64,000 nucleotides of DNA from Begonia masoniana (GCA_022432975.1 CM039508.1:46403646-46467645), one strand, 5' to 3'. Positions 43,667 to 55,375 are shown, numbered from the stretch's first letter. Made by a program: numbers and translations. The notes: generated by a model not told the origin, from the letters alone.

Positions 43667-44151
43667 GCCATAAGGTGGTGTTTGGTCGGAGGAAAATGAG
43701 ATGATAAATAGAATGTCTATAGCGTTCTTTTGTTTGGTTTGGATTTTAAACATTAGAATGTCAGTTCCAAGTAATGGTTATTTCAAACATCTGATTGAAA
43801 GTTCTAGAAGATGTGCAATCTCTTGAAGATTTTCCTTGTCTTTGTACTTATTTGGACAAATAAACTCTTTGTGAACTAAGACGATAACAATTAAATGTTC
43901 ATTGTTAGAGATGTCGTCAAAGAAATTGCAATTTTGTCGCATGATCTTTTCTGCTCCGGCGATATCTAGATAGAAATAAGTTAAGAAACTCATTAGAAGT
44001 CGATTTTGAAGACGATACCAAGAACCAAAAGTCAATTTCGTAAAGATATTATTTTTTGAAAATCGACTAGCAGAGAAGATTAAGTGAGAAAAACTAATTT
44101 CTTGTACGACAATCAGAAAATTCCAATTCAGACAAATAAATTACGGATAAT
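43667..44151. other. 3' flank of the LanC-like gene
   Basis: Presumed 3' UTR followed by sequence related to the intron 5 insertion (43790-44100). No other gene is seen. Confidence 0.5.
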
Positions 44152-45772
44152 AAAAATGAAAGTCGTCTACTTCATCTTTTCTCGTAATATATCATTTAAT
44201 AGTGCAAATGTGATGGCTTGACTTTGCAATCTCCTCCTTTGTAGCGGTCTCTGTCTGCTTTCAAGCTGAAGATTCTTCTCTGAGAAGCTTTCTGGATCAA
44301 GCAAGACACTTTTCCGAGGTAAAAGCTGTGTAATCTGTTTCAGGAAGATGGGTTCGGCTATTCTACATAATTCGTTTCAATGTTTTGTATTAATCCATCA
44401 TTCTTTCTTTGGGACACTGCTTTCTGTTGTATTTTCATCGGCGTTTTCTGATTAATTGCATATGAATCCAGATCGACCTTCAGAAGACACATTCCTAGTT
44501 ATATTAACTGCCCCTAATTTCAATTATGTAATTGAATATCATATTCTAGGTCTGCATTTGCCCTTCTTGTACTAAAAATATTTAGGGTTCTTGTTTTTCA
44601 TTGGAATCCTTGTTATCTTTGCTACTTTAGACTTATTTTTTGCTTTTCTGATTTGAAGATAGAATTTGGCCTCCAAATTTTTGTTGTTCTTAATATATTG
44701 TAGGATTAAATTGATGTTGTTCTTATTTGAATTTGGTGATGTTTTAGAGTTAAAATTAGAATCTTTGGACGACAATGTCTAAGGAACATCCTCCAAAATG
44801 AGATGGCTCTGCCACTCCCATTTCACCCCTCTGCATTCTTATTCTCCAAGATGGTTTCTCCTGGATTTGAACCTCTGACCACTTGAGAGCTTTAGGGTTG
44901 AAATTCCGGTTGCCCATCATAGAGAAGAAGAGTACCAAATTGACAAATCGCCGGCTGGAATCTCATTTCAAAAGATGTTTATGTAAGAGTTAAGTGACCA
45001 AAATTCTTTTGGGTCATGCCAACGGATTCAAATTACGAATCTTAGTTAGGGTTTTGTATTTTTCTATGAATGTGTAAGCTAGAGTCGTAAAAATTATAGT
45101 TGTATTTCGATTGTATAATTGAATATTCTGCTCTATTCGTGGTTTCCTTTTCCCGGCAGGGTTTTGTTTTTTCATGTAAATTTGTGTATCTCAATTTCAT
45201 ATTTTTCTTTTTCTTGCATTGTTCGAAGTTCTAAGAGTTACTATGATAGATGGATAGATCATGAATAGGTCAATCAATTTCTATGCATATTCTCATAGAA
45301 TGACTATATTTCTTATTGCAATGTTAGGTAAGTTTGTTAATTTTTTCACTTGTCGCAGCTTCTAGTCCATGAAGTCGTTCGACGATAAAGTCAAATCGTG
45401 CCTACGAGAGCACATTCAATCTCTGAGAATCCTTAGCGAGAAGCTGAGTGAGCTCGACGCACAACTCAAGGACTTACGCAGAAAAGGGTTAGACGAAGAA
45501 TTCCTACTCGAGGAAATACAAAATGTTCGGAATGGAGTCAAAAGGATATACTGCAATGCCAAATATAGCATAATAAAAGAAGTCAAAAAGCTAAACAGAG
45601 AAGAAAGGGCTTCCAATAGAAGATATGGTGAGTCATCGGGGGATTATTATTCTGGCCATCACTATGATCGAGTCGATACCGATGATGCCGATGGTACGTA
45701 CATGTAGTGAAGAGTATTCAATTGTTGCTTTGTAGACATTGAATGTGTTTTTACTGAGCAGATTATTGCTCA
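44152..45772. repeat. local duplication, copy B, left part
   Basis: Closely matches 15733-17352 of copy A, including the leader, the leader intron and the small coiled-coil gene. It breaks at GATTATTGCTCAA where the copia insertion lies, and resumes at 51604. Confidence 0.85.
45369..45707 (+). CDS. small charged coiled-coil protein, 112 aa, unknown function (copy B)
   Basis: The frame starts MKSFDDKVKSCLREHIQSL and is collinear with copy A, with about 15 substitutions and a 3-residue insertion in the tail (DTDDADGTYM). The heptad-rich core (LSEKLSELDAQLKDL, FLLEEIQNVRNGVKRIY, YSIIKEVKKLNRE) is kept. Two copies without frameshift suggest some constraint or recent duplication. I do not recognise the family. 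The copia insertion now separates it from the downstream CC-NLR fragment by about 6.7 kb. Confidence 0.6.
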   Translation: MKSFDDKVKSCLREHIQSLRILSEKLSELDAQLKDLRRKGLDEEFLLEEIQNVRNGVKRIYCNAKYSIIKEVKKLNREERASNRRYGESSGDYYSGHHYDRVDTDDADGTYM

Positions 45773-45826
45773 AAAGTGTGTTTGATTTTTCGTAACGAAT
45801 ATTTTGTCAATATATCATTTCTATTA

Positions 45827-47063
45827 GGATTAAGTGTAAAAAAAAGCTTTAAGTATGGAAAAAGTGCAAAAAAAAGCTTGAAGTATGGAAAGTGCGAAAT
45901 AAAGCTTTGTGGGGGACCGCTCACCCCCCGCAGAGGGTGCAGCGGGTACCCGCCCCATTGAGCGGATACCCGCCTCACGCGGGGGGTCACGCGGGTAACC
46001 GCTGACCCTCCACGTGAGGCGGGTACCCGCTACTTTGAAGCGGTCCCCCGCGTTTAGAGAAAAGCCACCCTCCTCTTGCAAAAGTCGGGCAAATATTTTT
46101 CTAAAATCAATTACACTGTATCTCCATCTGCAGAAAAACCATCGTCTTCCAACTGATGAAGAAATTCAGAAGCCCGCCTTGCCTTTGATTTCATTCTCTC
46201 TCTCTCGGCGACGTCAACCAGTAAAGCACCCTTTAGGATGTGTTTTTCATTTTCATTTTCCTAAATCGCCATGGATTCTGAAAATTGTCTGTCTATTTTG
46301 GATTTGAAGATCAATTACGTCTCAGACGAAGACTAGCAGTATTGAAGGAGATGGTGGGTGGAAATGGGAGGTCATGAATTTCAAATACAGAGAAGAAAGA
46401 GTCATGATTTTAAGGTCTTCAGATGAAACATACCAGAGCTCCATGGTTTTAAGGTCAAGTATGAAGACGTGGATTATTAGAGGTACCACTACTGTTTTTC
46501 TGTGGACTTGTGTTTTTCAGCTCATGGCCATGGAGGAAATTTGGAAACCCGGATTATTGTCTTGTTTCACTCGTCCAGATTTGCCTTTAGTTCTTCAATC
46601 TTCTAGTTTTCCTCCTAAAGTTTATCTTCCTCCAAAGATTAAGTCTCGAGCTCTTCAGCTGAATCCTCTGGTTTGGTCATCCTCTAAACGTCACTTGTGT
46701 TGCAGCTGAAAAATCGGCTTCTGAATTTCTTCATCAGTTGGAAGACGATGATTTTTCTGCAGATGGAGATACAGTGTAATTGATTTTAGAAAAACATTTG
46801 CCCGACTTTTGCAAGAGGACGGTGACTTTTCTCTAAACACGGGGGACCGCTTCAAAGTAGCGGGTACCCGCCTGACGTGGAGGGTCAGCGGTTACCCGCG
46901 TGACCCCCCGCGTGAGGCGGGTATCCGCTCAATGGGGCGGGTACCCGCTGCACCTTCTGCGGGGGGTGAGCGGTCCCCCGCAAAGCTTTATTTTGCACTT
47001 TCCATACTTCAAGCTTTTTTTTGCACTTTTCCCATACTTCAAGCTTTTTTTTGCACTTAATCC
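45827..47063. mobile_element. Mutator-like element with 340-bp TIRs, inside the copia 5' LTR
   Basis: Ends GGATTAAGTGTAAAAAAAAGC and (complement) GGATTAAGTGCAAAAAAAAGC run as inverted repeats for about 340 bp (45827-46170 and 46720-47063). A perfect 9-bp duplication TTTCTATTA flanks it (45818-45826 and 47064-47072). The TIRs are G+C rich with repeated GCGGGTACCCGC and variants. The interior (46170-46720) has no transposase; it could be captured host sequence, as it includes MDSENCLSILDLKINY after an ATG at 46270 and a TGTTGCAG/CTG acceptor-like site near 46706, but I recognise no family. Confidence 0.88.
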
Positions 47064-47336
47064 TTTCTATTAACATTAATGTTATTTATTTATTTTTCCT
47101 TTTTTTACCCTTTTCTTAGGTGTAGTTATATATATATACAACTCTTGTCCACGGTATACAATCATTGAATCAGAATAGAATACAGAGAACATAACATTCT
47201 TCTCCAGAGATCTCTTTTCTTTTTCTCCTTCGCTGCTTCCTTTTTGTTTTCTCAATTTGGTGTCAGAGCTGATGGCATCATTAAGCTCAACAGTTCCCTC
47301 CTCTCCTCTAGTTGCCACCCTCCTTCATTCCCTTCA

Positions 47337-47714
47337 ATGAATCAAACTCTTACTATCAAATTTGACTTTACGAATTATATTGTTTGGAAAGCCCAACTTC
47401 TCAAAATCATCATCGCCAATGGAATTGATCATATTCTTGACGGATCATTTACTTCTCTCCCTCAATTTCTTGGTTCTTTTTTCACTCACATCAATCCAGA
47501 TTTTACTCTCTGGCAGCGTTATAATTGGCTCATTATGAGAATTTTCTCATCTATCTCTGAAACTTTTATTCCCCAAATCGTTAGCTTCGATATTACTAAG
47601 GTTATCTGGCTTGCCCTTGGCCGACTGTTTTCCTCTTCCTCCTTAGCCCGCATTACCGACTTCTGCAGTCAACTTCACAACCTGTCCAAAGGTGGTCTTT
47701 TAGCAGCCACCTAG
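47337..47714 (+). pseudogene. copia gag
   Basis: MNQTLTIKFDFTNYIVWKAQ corresponds to the LxxxNYxxWKxQ start of UBN2-type copia gag, followed by ANGIDHILDGSF and WLIMRIFSSISETFIPQIV. It stops after GGLLAAT; the homologous frame resumes with several stops (IQKLTFISNTLLAIGEP). Between 47720 and 48410 the gag end and protease (LDSG.. near 48017) are badly degraded. Confidence 0.8.
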
Positions 47715-48407
47715 ATTCAAAAACTTACCTTCATCAGCAATACTTTATTAGCCATAGGAGAACCCGTTTCATATTGAGACCATGTCATTTATTTTCTCGG
47801 TGGTCTCGGTAGCAACTACAATCGAATTGTGACTTCCATCACAAATCGGCAAGATTAGGAGGCTGTGTTGAGACACGACCCAAACCCTCCCAGTCACTCG
47901 ACCCACTACCCAAACCCGACCCAACACAACTTCTCTTCTCCAGCTCAGACTAACTCTGCCGGGATTCTGCCGATTTCATCATCGCCGGTGTCTACCAATG
48001 CTTCACAGTGACTGCTAGACTCAGGTGACAGGTGCCACTCACCATTTCACCCACACCCCTCCATGTTGCTCAATCCTACACCCTACAGTGGCTCTTCTCA
48101 TGTATCGATGGCCGACAGTAAGTCTCACTCTATCACCCACTTTGGTACTGCTTTGCTTTCGACTGATCAAAATCCTCTTCTATTACGTAATGTCTTTCAT
48201 GCTCCGTTTCTGTCTCATAATCTTCTTAGTATTCCTCAATTATGTCGTGAACATCCTGTTTTTGTTGAATTTCACTCAGTAATGGTCTCTATAAAACAAT
48301 CTTTGCTCCTCAAGCCTTGTCTGTGACTGCCTGCTCCACCGCCCATGCCTCCACTTTCATTGTTTCGTCTTCAAATGTGTGGCATCTCCGTCTTGGCCAC
48401 CCGTCTA

Positions 48408-48710
48408 TGTAACGACCACAGCCCGGCCCACAGCCCTTAGGCCCAGAAGACCGAGCCCAGAAGTCGTGCATCACTGCCACGTGGGGTCCCTCAGACCGCC
48501 CCCTGCAACGGGTTTTTGCCTTCCCCCCCCACTCGAACCCAGGCCCTCAGGGACAAGCACCCAGGCTACGAATGAGGAGTACCACTTGAGCTACTCTGCA
48601 GGGGGCGGGAAGATCGTGAGTACACGTGATACGGCCTGAGAGACCCCACGTGGCAGTGATGCACGACTTCTGGGCTCCGTCTTCTGGGCCTGAGGGCTGT
48701 GGTCGTTACA
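48408..48710 (-). mobile_element. 303-bp TIR-bounded element with tRNA-like A and B boxes and a GTCTA target duplication
   Basis: Ends TGTAACGACCACAGCCC and its exact complement GGGCTGTGGTCGTTACA; the inverted repeats extend about 75 bp (AGGCCCAGAAGAC, GAGCCCAGAAGTCGTGCATC, ACTGCCACGTGGGGTC), with a 12-bp tandem duplication only on the left. GTCTA flanks both sides (48403-48407 and 48711-48715). On the minus strand the core carries A-box TAGCTCAAGTGG (48582-48593) and B-box GGGTTCGAGT (48531-48540), 42 nt apart, followed by GAAGGCAAAAACCC. The same core lies at 21660-21760. TG/CA ends and a 5-bp duplication fit retroviral-type integration; the long TIR does not fit an ordinary LTR. It interrupts the copia WHLRLGHPSM motif. 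Confidence 0.8.
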
Positions 48711-48716
48711 GTCTAT

Positions 48717-49290
48717 TTCTGTTTTAAATTCTATTTTGGGTCTATGTAATGAACCTTTGTTAAGTTTAATTTTTCCAAATTGTGTACTGCATGTCAAATG
48801 AGTAAAAATTATCGTTTGTCATTTCCCATTTCTTTTTCTCACGCATTATCTCCTTTTGAACTTATACATTTGGATGCGTGTGGTCATTCTCCTGTTCATT
48901 TTATTACTGGTGATCGTTATTTTCTACTAATTGTTGATGATTGTATACGTTTTATGTGGTTTTACTGTTTAAAATTGAAAAGTGGTGTTCACAAAATCTT
49001 TTTGGACTTTCATAAATTAATTCAAAATCAGTTTGGTTTTACCATTAAAAAAATGCAGTCTGATTGGGGTGGAGAATTTCAGTCTCTATCATCTGTTTTT
49101 AAAACACTTGCCACACATCATCGTATCTCATGTCCATACACTCCTAATCAAAATGGACGTGTAGAACAAAAGAATTGTTATGTTGTTAAAACTGGTTTAG
49201 CTCTCTTGTTTCATTCTTTTGTTTCTCAAAAGTTTTGGACCTACGCTTTTACCTGCCACTATGTTAATCAATTTTTTACCTACACTTGAT
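48717..49290 (+). pseudogene. copia integrase
   Basis: HHCC end CTACQ-like (CTACQMSKNYRLSFP, read from 48782), then FELIHLDACGHSPV (first Asp), YFLLIVDDCIRFMWFY, MQSDWGGEFQSL (second Asp) and CPYTPNQNGRVEQKN (catalytic Glu). Stops after FFTYT; a degraded C-terminal part follows to about 49750. Confidence 0.82.
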
Positions 49291-49790
49291 TTAAACAATC
49301 AATCACATTTTCAGTGTTTATTTGGTAAGTTGCCTCATTACTCATCCTTCCATGTTTTTTTGTTGTTTTTATTTTCCGTTTTTTCGTTCCTTTAATCAAC
49401 ATAAGTTACAATCTCATTTCATTCGTTGTGTTTTCTTAAGCTATAATTCTCATCACAAGAACTATGTATGTCTAAATTATTTTTCAAATAAACTTTATGT
49501 CACTCGTCATGTCTCCTTTGACGAGTTCTCATTTTCCTTTTTCACATTCACTCCATCCCTGCCATTACCCACCCCATTTCTCTATTCTTATAGCCACCTT
49601 ACATTTTTCTACACTTACTAATTCCTCTACCATAACACTCGAGCTCACTTCCTCTCCCATCCACCCCACACTTATTTCCATTTGCACCAATCATTCTCCT
49701 TCCTTTCCACTAGAGTCTCCTCCTTCTTCTATATTATCAATTCTTCCATAAAACCAGAGCGATATACCATTTATCATCAATCATCATTCC

Positions 49791-51391
49791 ATGAGAACAA
49801 GATCCAAAGACGATATATTTAAACCAAAGGCTCTCACTGGTCAAACTACCTTAGTCTTTGAACCCACTACCTTTCAGCAAGCCTCCAAATGCAACCATTG
49901 GATGCTTGCTATGCAGGATGAGATTTTGGCTCTCCATAAAAATAACACTTGGACTCTTACTCCATTATCTACATGTGCTAAGATTATAGGTTGCAAATGG
50001 GTTTTCAAAACCAAACTTAACTCGGATGGCTCTGTTAATTGTTATAAGGTTCGGTTAGTGGCAAAAAGCTATGATCAGACTGAGGGAGATGACGATGATG
50101 AAACTTTTAGTCCAGTTGTCAAACCTACGACGGTGCATACTGTTTTATCGTTGGCATTTTATCTAGGTTGGCACATCAGATAACTCGATATAAACAATGT
50201 CTTTCTGCATGGTGATCTCACCGAAAGGGTATATATGCAACAACCTCTTGGGTTTGTTGACTCCTCTACTCCTTTAGCGGTATGCTTTTTTATAGAAAGC
50301 ATTATATGAGCTAAAGCAGTTCCCTCGAGCTTGGTACAACAAATTATACACTACTCGGCTATCTTGGGATTTTTTAGGCTCAAAATCTGACACCTCTTTG
50401 TTTATTTGTCGGAAGGCTTTCTTTGTTCTCCTTATGTTGGTATAGGTCGACGATATTATACTCACAGGTCACCCATCTTCTTTATTGGATCAATTTCTCT
50501 GATATCTGCATAGTCAGTTTGTGGTGCGTGATCTCGAGCCCCTATCATATTTTCCCGGCATTTCGGTTACTCGGACTTCCACTTGTATGCTTTTCTCTCA
50601 GTCTCGGTATATTTATGAGTTACTACATAGGGCTAAGATGGCTTCCTGCAAACCTATGCTCACTCCCATGGTCTCCGGCCCAATAATGTCAATCAATTAT
50701 GGTATTCCTTTACTTGATGACTCGTTATATTGTAGTATTGTTGATGATCTTCAATATTGTTGTCTTACCCGCCTGGATATCGTCTTTGCCGTCAACAAAG
50801 TTTGTCAGTTTATGCATGCCCCTTCTGATGTTCATTGGCAATGTGTTAAAAGAATTCTTCGTTACCTCCAAGACACCTTATCCTTAGGCATTTTATTTAC
50901 TCATTCACCTTATTTCAACCTCACTTGTTTTACAGATGCAATTGAGTTTCGTGTCCAGATGACCGTAAGAGCACAAGTGGCTATTGCATATTTTTAGGCT
51001 CGAATCTTATCTCTTGGTCCTTGTTAAACAAAAATCTGTCTCTTGCTCCAGCATTGAATCTAAATACAAAAGCGTAGCAAACGGTGCAGCAGGGCTTCTT
51101 TGGCTTCAATCTCTACTCACTGAAATTAGTATGGTCACCTCTGCTACTCATATCATCTTTTATGATAATTTGAGTGCGATGTATCGGGCCTCTAACCAAG
51201 TCTTGCACTCAAGGTTCAAACATGTTGAAATCGATTGTCATTTCGTTCGAGAAAATATGCAACAAAAATCATTGATGGTTAAATTTACTCCTTCCGAGAA
51301 TCAGCTCGCCGATGCTCTTACCAAGCCTCTGCCACCTTCAGCTTTCTCTACTTTTATTTCCAAGATCTTCGGCCACCGACCTTGCTCTTGA
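49791..51391 (+). pseudogene. copia reverse transcriptase and RNase H
   Basis: RT starts MRTRSKDDIFKPKA and shows MQDEILALHKNNTWTLTP, GCKWVFKTKLNSDGSV and ETFSPVVKPTTVHTVLSLA, then in-frame stops, LDINNVFLHGDL and the catalytic box, where the Tyr of YVDD is a stop codon (V-stop-VDDIILTG near 50445). Further on RASCKPMLTPM-like and YLQDTLSLGILF. RNase H keeps KQKSVSCSSIESKYKSVANG, IIFYDNLSAMYRASNQVLHS, HVEIDCHFVRE and NQLADALTKPLP. At least six stops or shifts; inactive. Confidence 0.85.
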
Positions 51392-51603
51392 GGGAGGATG
51401 CAATGTATTATTTCTATTACGTTAATGTTATTTATTTTTTTTCCCTTTTTACCATTTTCTTAGGTGCAGTTTTATATATATACAATTTTTGTCCACTGTA
51501 TACAATCATTGAATCAGAATATAATACAGAGAACAGAACTTTCTTCTCTAAAGATCTCTTTCCTCTTTCTCTTTCATTGCTTCCTTTTCGTTTTCTCAAC
51601 TTA

Positions 51604-53400
51604 TTGATCGTGTTAAATTACCACTAATCGAGATTATATAGTATAATCTCCATAAAGCACTATTCAATACCATTATGGTTTTAATCTACTACGTCTATAG
51701 GAAATTCGAGATCTCAAAGGAGTAATCATTAATATAAAAGATGAGGCTTGTAACAATCATTACTTTCGTATCACGTGTTTGTATTAATTTTTATATACAC
51801 TTCGAGATAACTCCGATCAAAACAAAAATGATTATCACGAGTCTTTTTTTTTTTTTTAAATTGATAGTTGATCTTGGCAGATATACGTAATTTTTCACAT
51901 GATCTAGTCACACTACGATTTCTCAAGTCGTACGATATAACGTCAAAAAATTATAAAAAAAACCAAGTGGCCAAATATAATAATCGATAGACATTAGGTG
52001 CATATTGTTTGAATATATTTCATACAACAAGAATCAACAATAATTAATTAAAATCCATCTATTTAATAAAACAAGAATCCAACAATAATTAATTAATTAT
52101 ATTTCATACAACAAGAATCAACAATTAATTAATCAAGTTGGGTTTAAGCTAATCAAGACAACGTAGACTTGGTAAACTATGTCGGTGGTTTTTTCTAAAC
52201 ATTTGGAATTTACTAGATAATCATTGGCATTTGAAGGTGCTCTTATCTCATCAAATCCATCTATTGATTCTGGTTCCAAGAGTGGGAGGATCATCGGTTC
52301 ATGAAGATAACTTTCTGGGTCGGTCGAATCGGTTTATTAGGTAAGACTTTTGTTAGATCTGTGTTTTTTTTTTTTTATATCAACGGCGGATTCTCCAACA
52401 TCCATGCTCTTCTGATTTCCAGGTTGATGGAATTCTTAGTTGCAGGTTGCAGTGAGATAATGGACGCAGTTTTACGGGCTATGGTGAATCCAATAACCAG
52501 ATGCTTTGAAATCAAAGAAAATATGAACAAACTCAGTCGAAAAGAAAGAGAGCTGAACAGCCGGAGCGAAGACGTGAAGGGCTATTCAGTGCGTCAACCA
52601 CGGAACAAGTTGAAAAGAGAAACTGAACTTTGGTTGAGTAACGTGGAGAAGATTGAGGTGGAGGTTCAAAATCTGGACAGAGAAGTTGCAGAGAATCGCA
52701 ATATAATAAAGCGTATATGTTTGGGGAAGAGAGTGGCCGACAAACTGGAAGAAGTTGACGATCTGATGGAGATGGGTAAGTTTCCCGATGGAGTGTGTGT
52801 AGACGACGATAGCCGAGAGACTGGTCCGGCGAGGGAAGAAGTGAGGGAGACGACGGAAACGGGCTCAAATGGGTTGAAAAACGATGGTGGTAAGATTCTA
52901 ATTAGTGGGATCGGAGGAGTTGGAAGAACAGATATAAAAATCCAAGGAGAAACCAGTTTAAGCTATGGAGATATCAGAATGTAATTCTAGATTCATAAGA
53001 CTGCCGTCGAAAGATTCGTTCTTGGTGTGGTTGGTTCGATCATAGTCGTAGAGATTCGACGAGTGTTTTTGTTGGTGATTATAATTATGATTATGAACAG
53101 ATATGGGCCTCCCCTGGGAGGACCTCTAAATCCAGGCGCCGTTGGGTCAGTCCTATAGTAAAAAGGTGATCCCCGATCAGACCCCTAGTGAGAAATTTTA
53201 CACACAATTTTTATGCGAAATACACGTATAATTACAGTGTGTTAGTTTCGTATATGCTACTTTTGATATTGTTATTTTTATGGATTTTATGTTACTTTAG
53301 TTGAATTCTTGCTACTTTATATATAGTTACTTTAGATTCTCTATTTAAGTGTAGTTATTTAGTTGTTTTTTGTCACTTTAATAATTTTGACATAGTTTGG
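51604..53400. repeat. local duplication, copy B, right part
   Basis: Resumes at ATCGTGTTAAATTACC, matching 17369 onward. It contains an insertion of about 200 bp of AT-rich sequence (51960-52160, with repeated CAACAAGAATC words) absent from copy A. It runs through the CC-NLR fragment and 3' flank to about 53400, beyond which copy A is interrupted. Confidence 0.82.
52427..52984 (+). pseudogene. truncated CC-NLR, copy B
   Basis: 186 codons, starting MEFLVAGCSEIMDAVLRAMV and collinear with copy A apart from about ten substitutions and one extra residue (RNKLKRE). The coiled-coil core (MNKLSRKERELNSRSEDV, ELWLSNVEKIEVEVQNLD) is kept. The P-loop again reads GIGGVGRTD with Arg replacing Lys, and the frame ends at the same SYGDIRM stop. 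Identical truncation in both copies shows that the loss of NB-ARC and LRR came before the duplication. An open frame of good length in both copies leaves room for a CC-only protein, but no expression evidence is available here. Confidence 0.75.
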
Positions 53401-54747
53401 GTAAAATGAGTGTTATGTGCATTTTTTGATGCTTTTTCCTTTTTATATTTGCACACGGTTATTAATAAGATAGGTTTGGAACTTTTATTATTATATTATT
53501 AGGGGGCTGAGTGTTTATCCACTTTAGAATCTTCAAACCCAGAATGCATGCAAGTTCACTTTTTTTAAACCTATTATCGAATTCTGAATCAAGGTGCAGA
53601 CACACGTTAAGTAGGATGATATGAGATCGAGCATGGATGCCTTGAATAGATTAAGAATTTATTAAATTGTGAATTAATTAATATTAATTAATTTAGCACA
53701 ATCAACCCACCATAATTTATCTTATTAATATAGTCATTGGGAGAAGTGTTTTAAGTAAATAAGTTGATGAAATAAATTTAATTAAATTGTAAAATTACAA
53801 TATATTCTAAATGGAATTTCATTTTTGTTGATTTTTCCAATTTAAGTATCAATTATTATTAAATAAAAAAAAAATAAAAAATAGAAAAGCAGAAAGTGAA
53901 AAGACGAGCTCCATCTTTAGACTTTAGAGCTCTATGTGTAGTTCTTGTCTCGGATTCTGACCAATCCTTAAAATCATTTTTTTATTATTTACTATTTTAT
54001 TTTATTTTTCCAACATTCATTATTTCAAATAGTCAACGACGTGATTTATCTTAATTTAATATAATTAATTATTAATTAAAATTTCTAATTTCATCATTTT
54101 ATCGAAAAAATTAAAGGTGTAGCTACTTATCATTTCTCGGGCCAACCGCCAAAGTTTAACTTGGGGCCCTAGACCTCAGTCCGGTCGGCATGTCTCTTTT
54201 TTTAGGCTCAATGCTGTAACATCATGGTGTAGTATTGTGGCGCTCACCTAAAGGAAAAGTCTGCATGTTGGTACGATAACTTTTAGCTTAGCATCGTGAC
54301 ACTTAACATTCAATATTAGGACGCTATTTCAAAAGTCACTTTTAAAAGATCCAACTTATGAACTGGCTGATGGACTGGCTCGCATGTGGAAAATGGATTC
54401 GACCCATTATGGACCCGTTGATGGACTGGCCCTGAAAAATGGATTGACCCATTATGGCCCGATGGACATAGATGGTCGAGAATTGAGGTCGAATGTGATT
54501 GTCTACCCATCGTTAGACTGTCTCGTTAGGTTAATTATAGACTGTCTGCCGTTGCATCAAGGAGTCGATTGCAGACTTTTCAGTTTCTATAGTCCACCCA
54601 TGCTTGGGGGAGTAGTCAGTCTATATGAAGTATGTCTTAAATTAAGATTTGGGGGAGTAGTCAGTCTATATGAAGTATGTCTTAAATTAAGCTCTCTACT
54701 CAAGCTTTTGAAATCAGATTAATGTTTCTAAACCCAAAAAAAGTTTC
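53401..54747. other. intergenic, no gene seen
   Basis: AT-rich sequence. 54604-54693 is a perfect or near-perfect 45-bp tandem duplication beginning TTGGGGGAGTAGTCAGTC. 54350-54480 has repeated GATGGACTGGC and GACCCATTATGG words. I recognise no coding sequence. Confidence 0.55.
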
Positions 54748-54750
54748 TTA

Positions 54751-55375
54751 GAGCAACTCCAGTGGTGGTTGCTAAAGACATTGCTTGTCAAAGCAACTTA
54801 CCACCAAAATTGCTAAACCATTGTAAGCAACCTATGGCCCACCAAAGTTGCCAAAGAGATTGCTTTCTTTTGCACCTGTTGAGCAATGGCTCTTTGAAAT
54901 CAAAAAATAATATTTTATTCTCATTTATTTTTTCTATCTATAATATAAATATTTCATTTAGTTTTTCCATTATCAATTCTTCTCACTTTCTCAATTTCAT
55001 TATGGATTTTGATAATTCTTTAAATTCTACTCACTCAAATTATCAAAATACATTTTTATAATTTTCTCAAAGTGCTTCAAATATTCCTCAGCCAAATTCT
55101 TAAAATCTATTTTTTCAATTTTCTCAAGATTCTAAAAATCCATTTTTCCAAAATTTGCAAATATCTCCTAATCCAAATTTCCAAAATTTATTTTTTCAAT
55201 ATCCTCAAGTACCCTCAAACTTTAATAATTCACAAAATTTTTGATATTCACAATTTCATTACCCAAAATATAGTTTTTTTGAGACACCCCAATATTCACT
55301 ATTTGTCCTGTTTGAAAATTTACAATCATATGGTTCACCTCTCTCACACCGAACATCATCCACTTCTACTTCTGA
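54751..55375 (+). mobile_element. PIF/Harbinger-like element, 5' part with broken ORF1
   Basis: TTA at 54748-54750 followed by GAGCAACTCCAGTGG matches the usual PIF/Harbinger terminus and TTA target. At 55002 an ORF starts MDFDNSLNSTHSNYQN, followed after stops by Asn/Gln/Phe/Pro-rich peptide (NPNFQNLFFQYPQ, FHYPKYSFFETPQYS) as in the N-terminus of plant Harbinger ORF1 (Myb-like accessory protein). The element is cut at 55375 by the LTR of gypsy element 3; the other part should lie right of the window. Confidence 0.7.

Larger units (their letters stand above)
45811..51598 (+). mobile_element. copia retrotransposon with 195-bp LTRs, carrying two nested elements
   Basis: The 5' LTR (45811-45826 plus 47073-47254) and 3' LTR (51404-51598) match closely; the 5' LTR starts TATATCATTTC where the 3' LTR has TGTATTATTTC. 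A variant primer site TGGTGTCAGAGC lies at 47258-47269 and a polypurine tract GAGGGAGGATGCAA at 51390-51403. The gene order gag, protease, integrase, RT, RNase H is that of copia; the short LTR and gag type suggest the Ale/Retrofit lineage. I could not find a matching target duplication (left GTCAA, right ACTTA). A MULE sits in the 5' LTR and a TIR/tRNA-like element in the region before integrase. Confidence 0.88.

Noticed and set aside
45806..51603. A 5-bp target duplication for the copia element
   Set aside because: Left GTCAA and right ACTTA do not match, and copy A of the duplication does not restore a clear empty site, so I make no claim.
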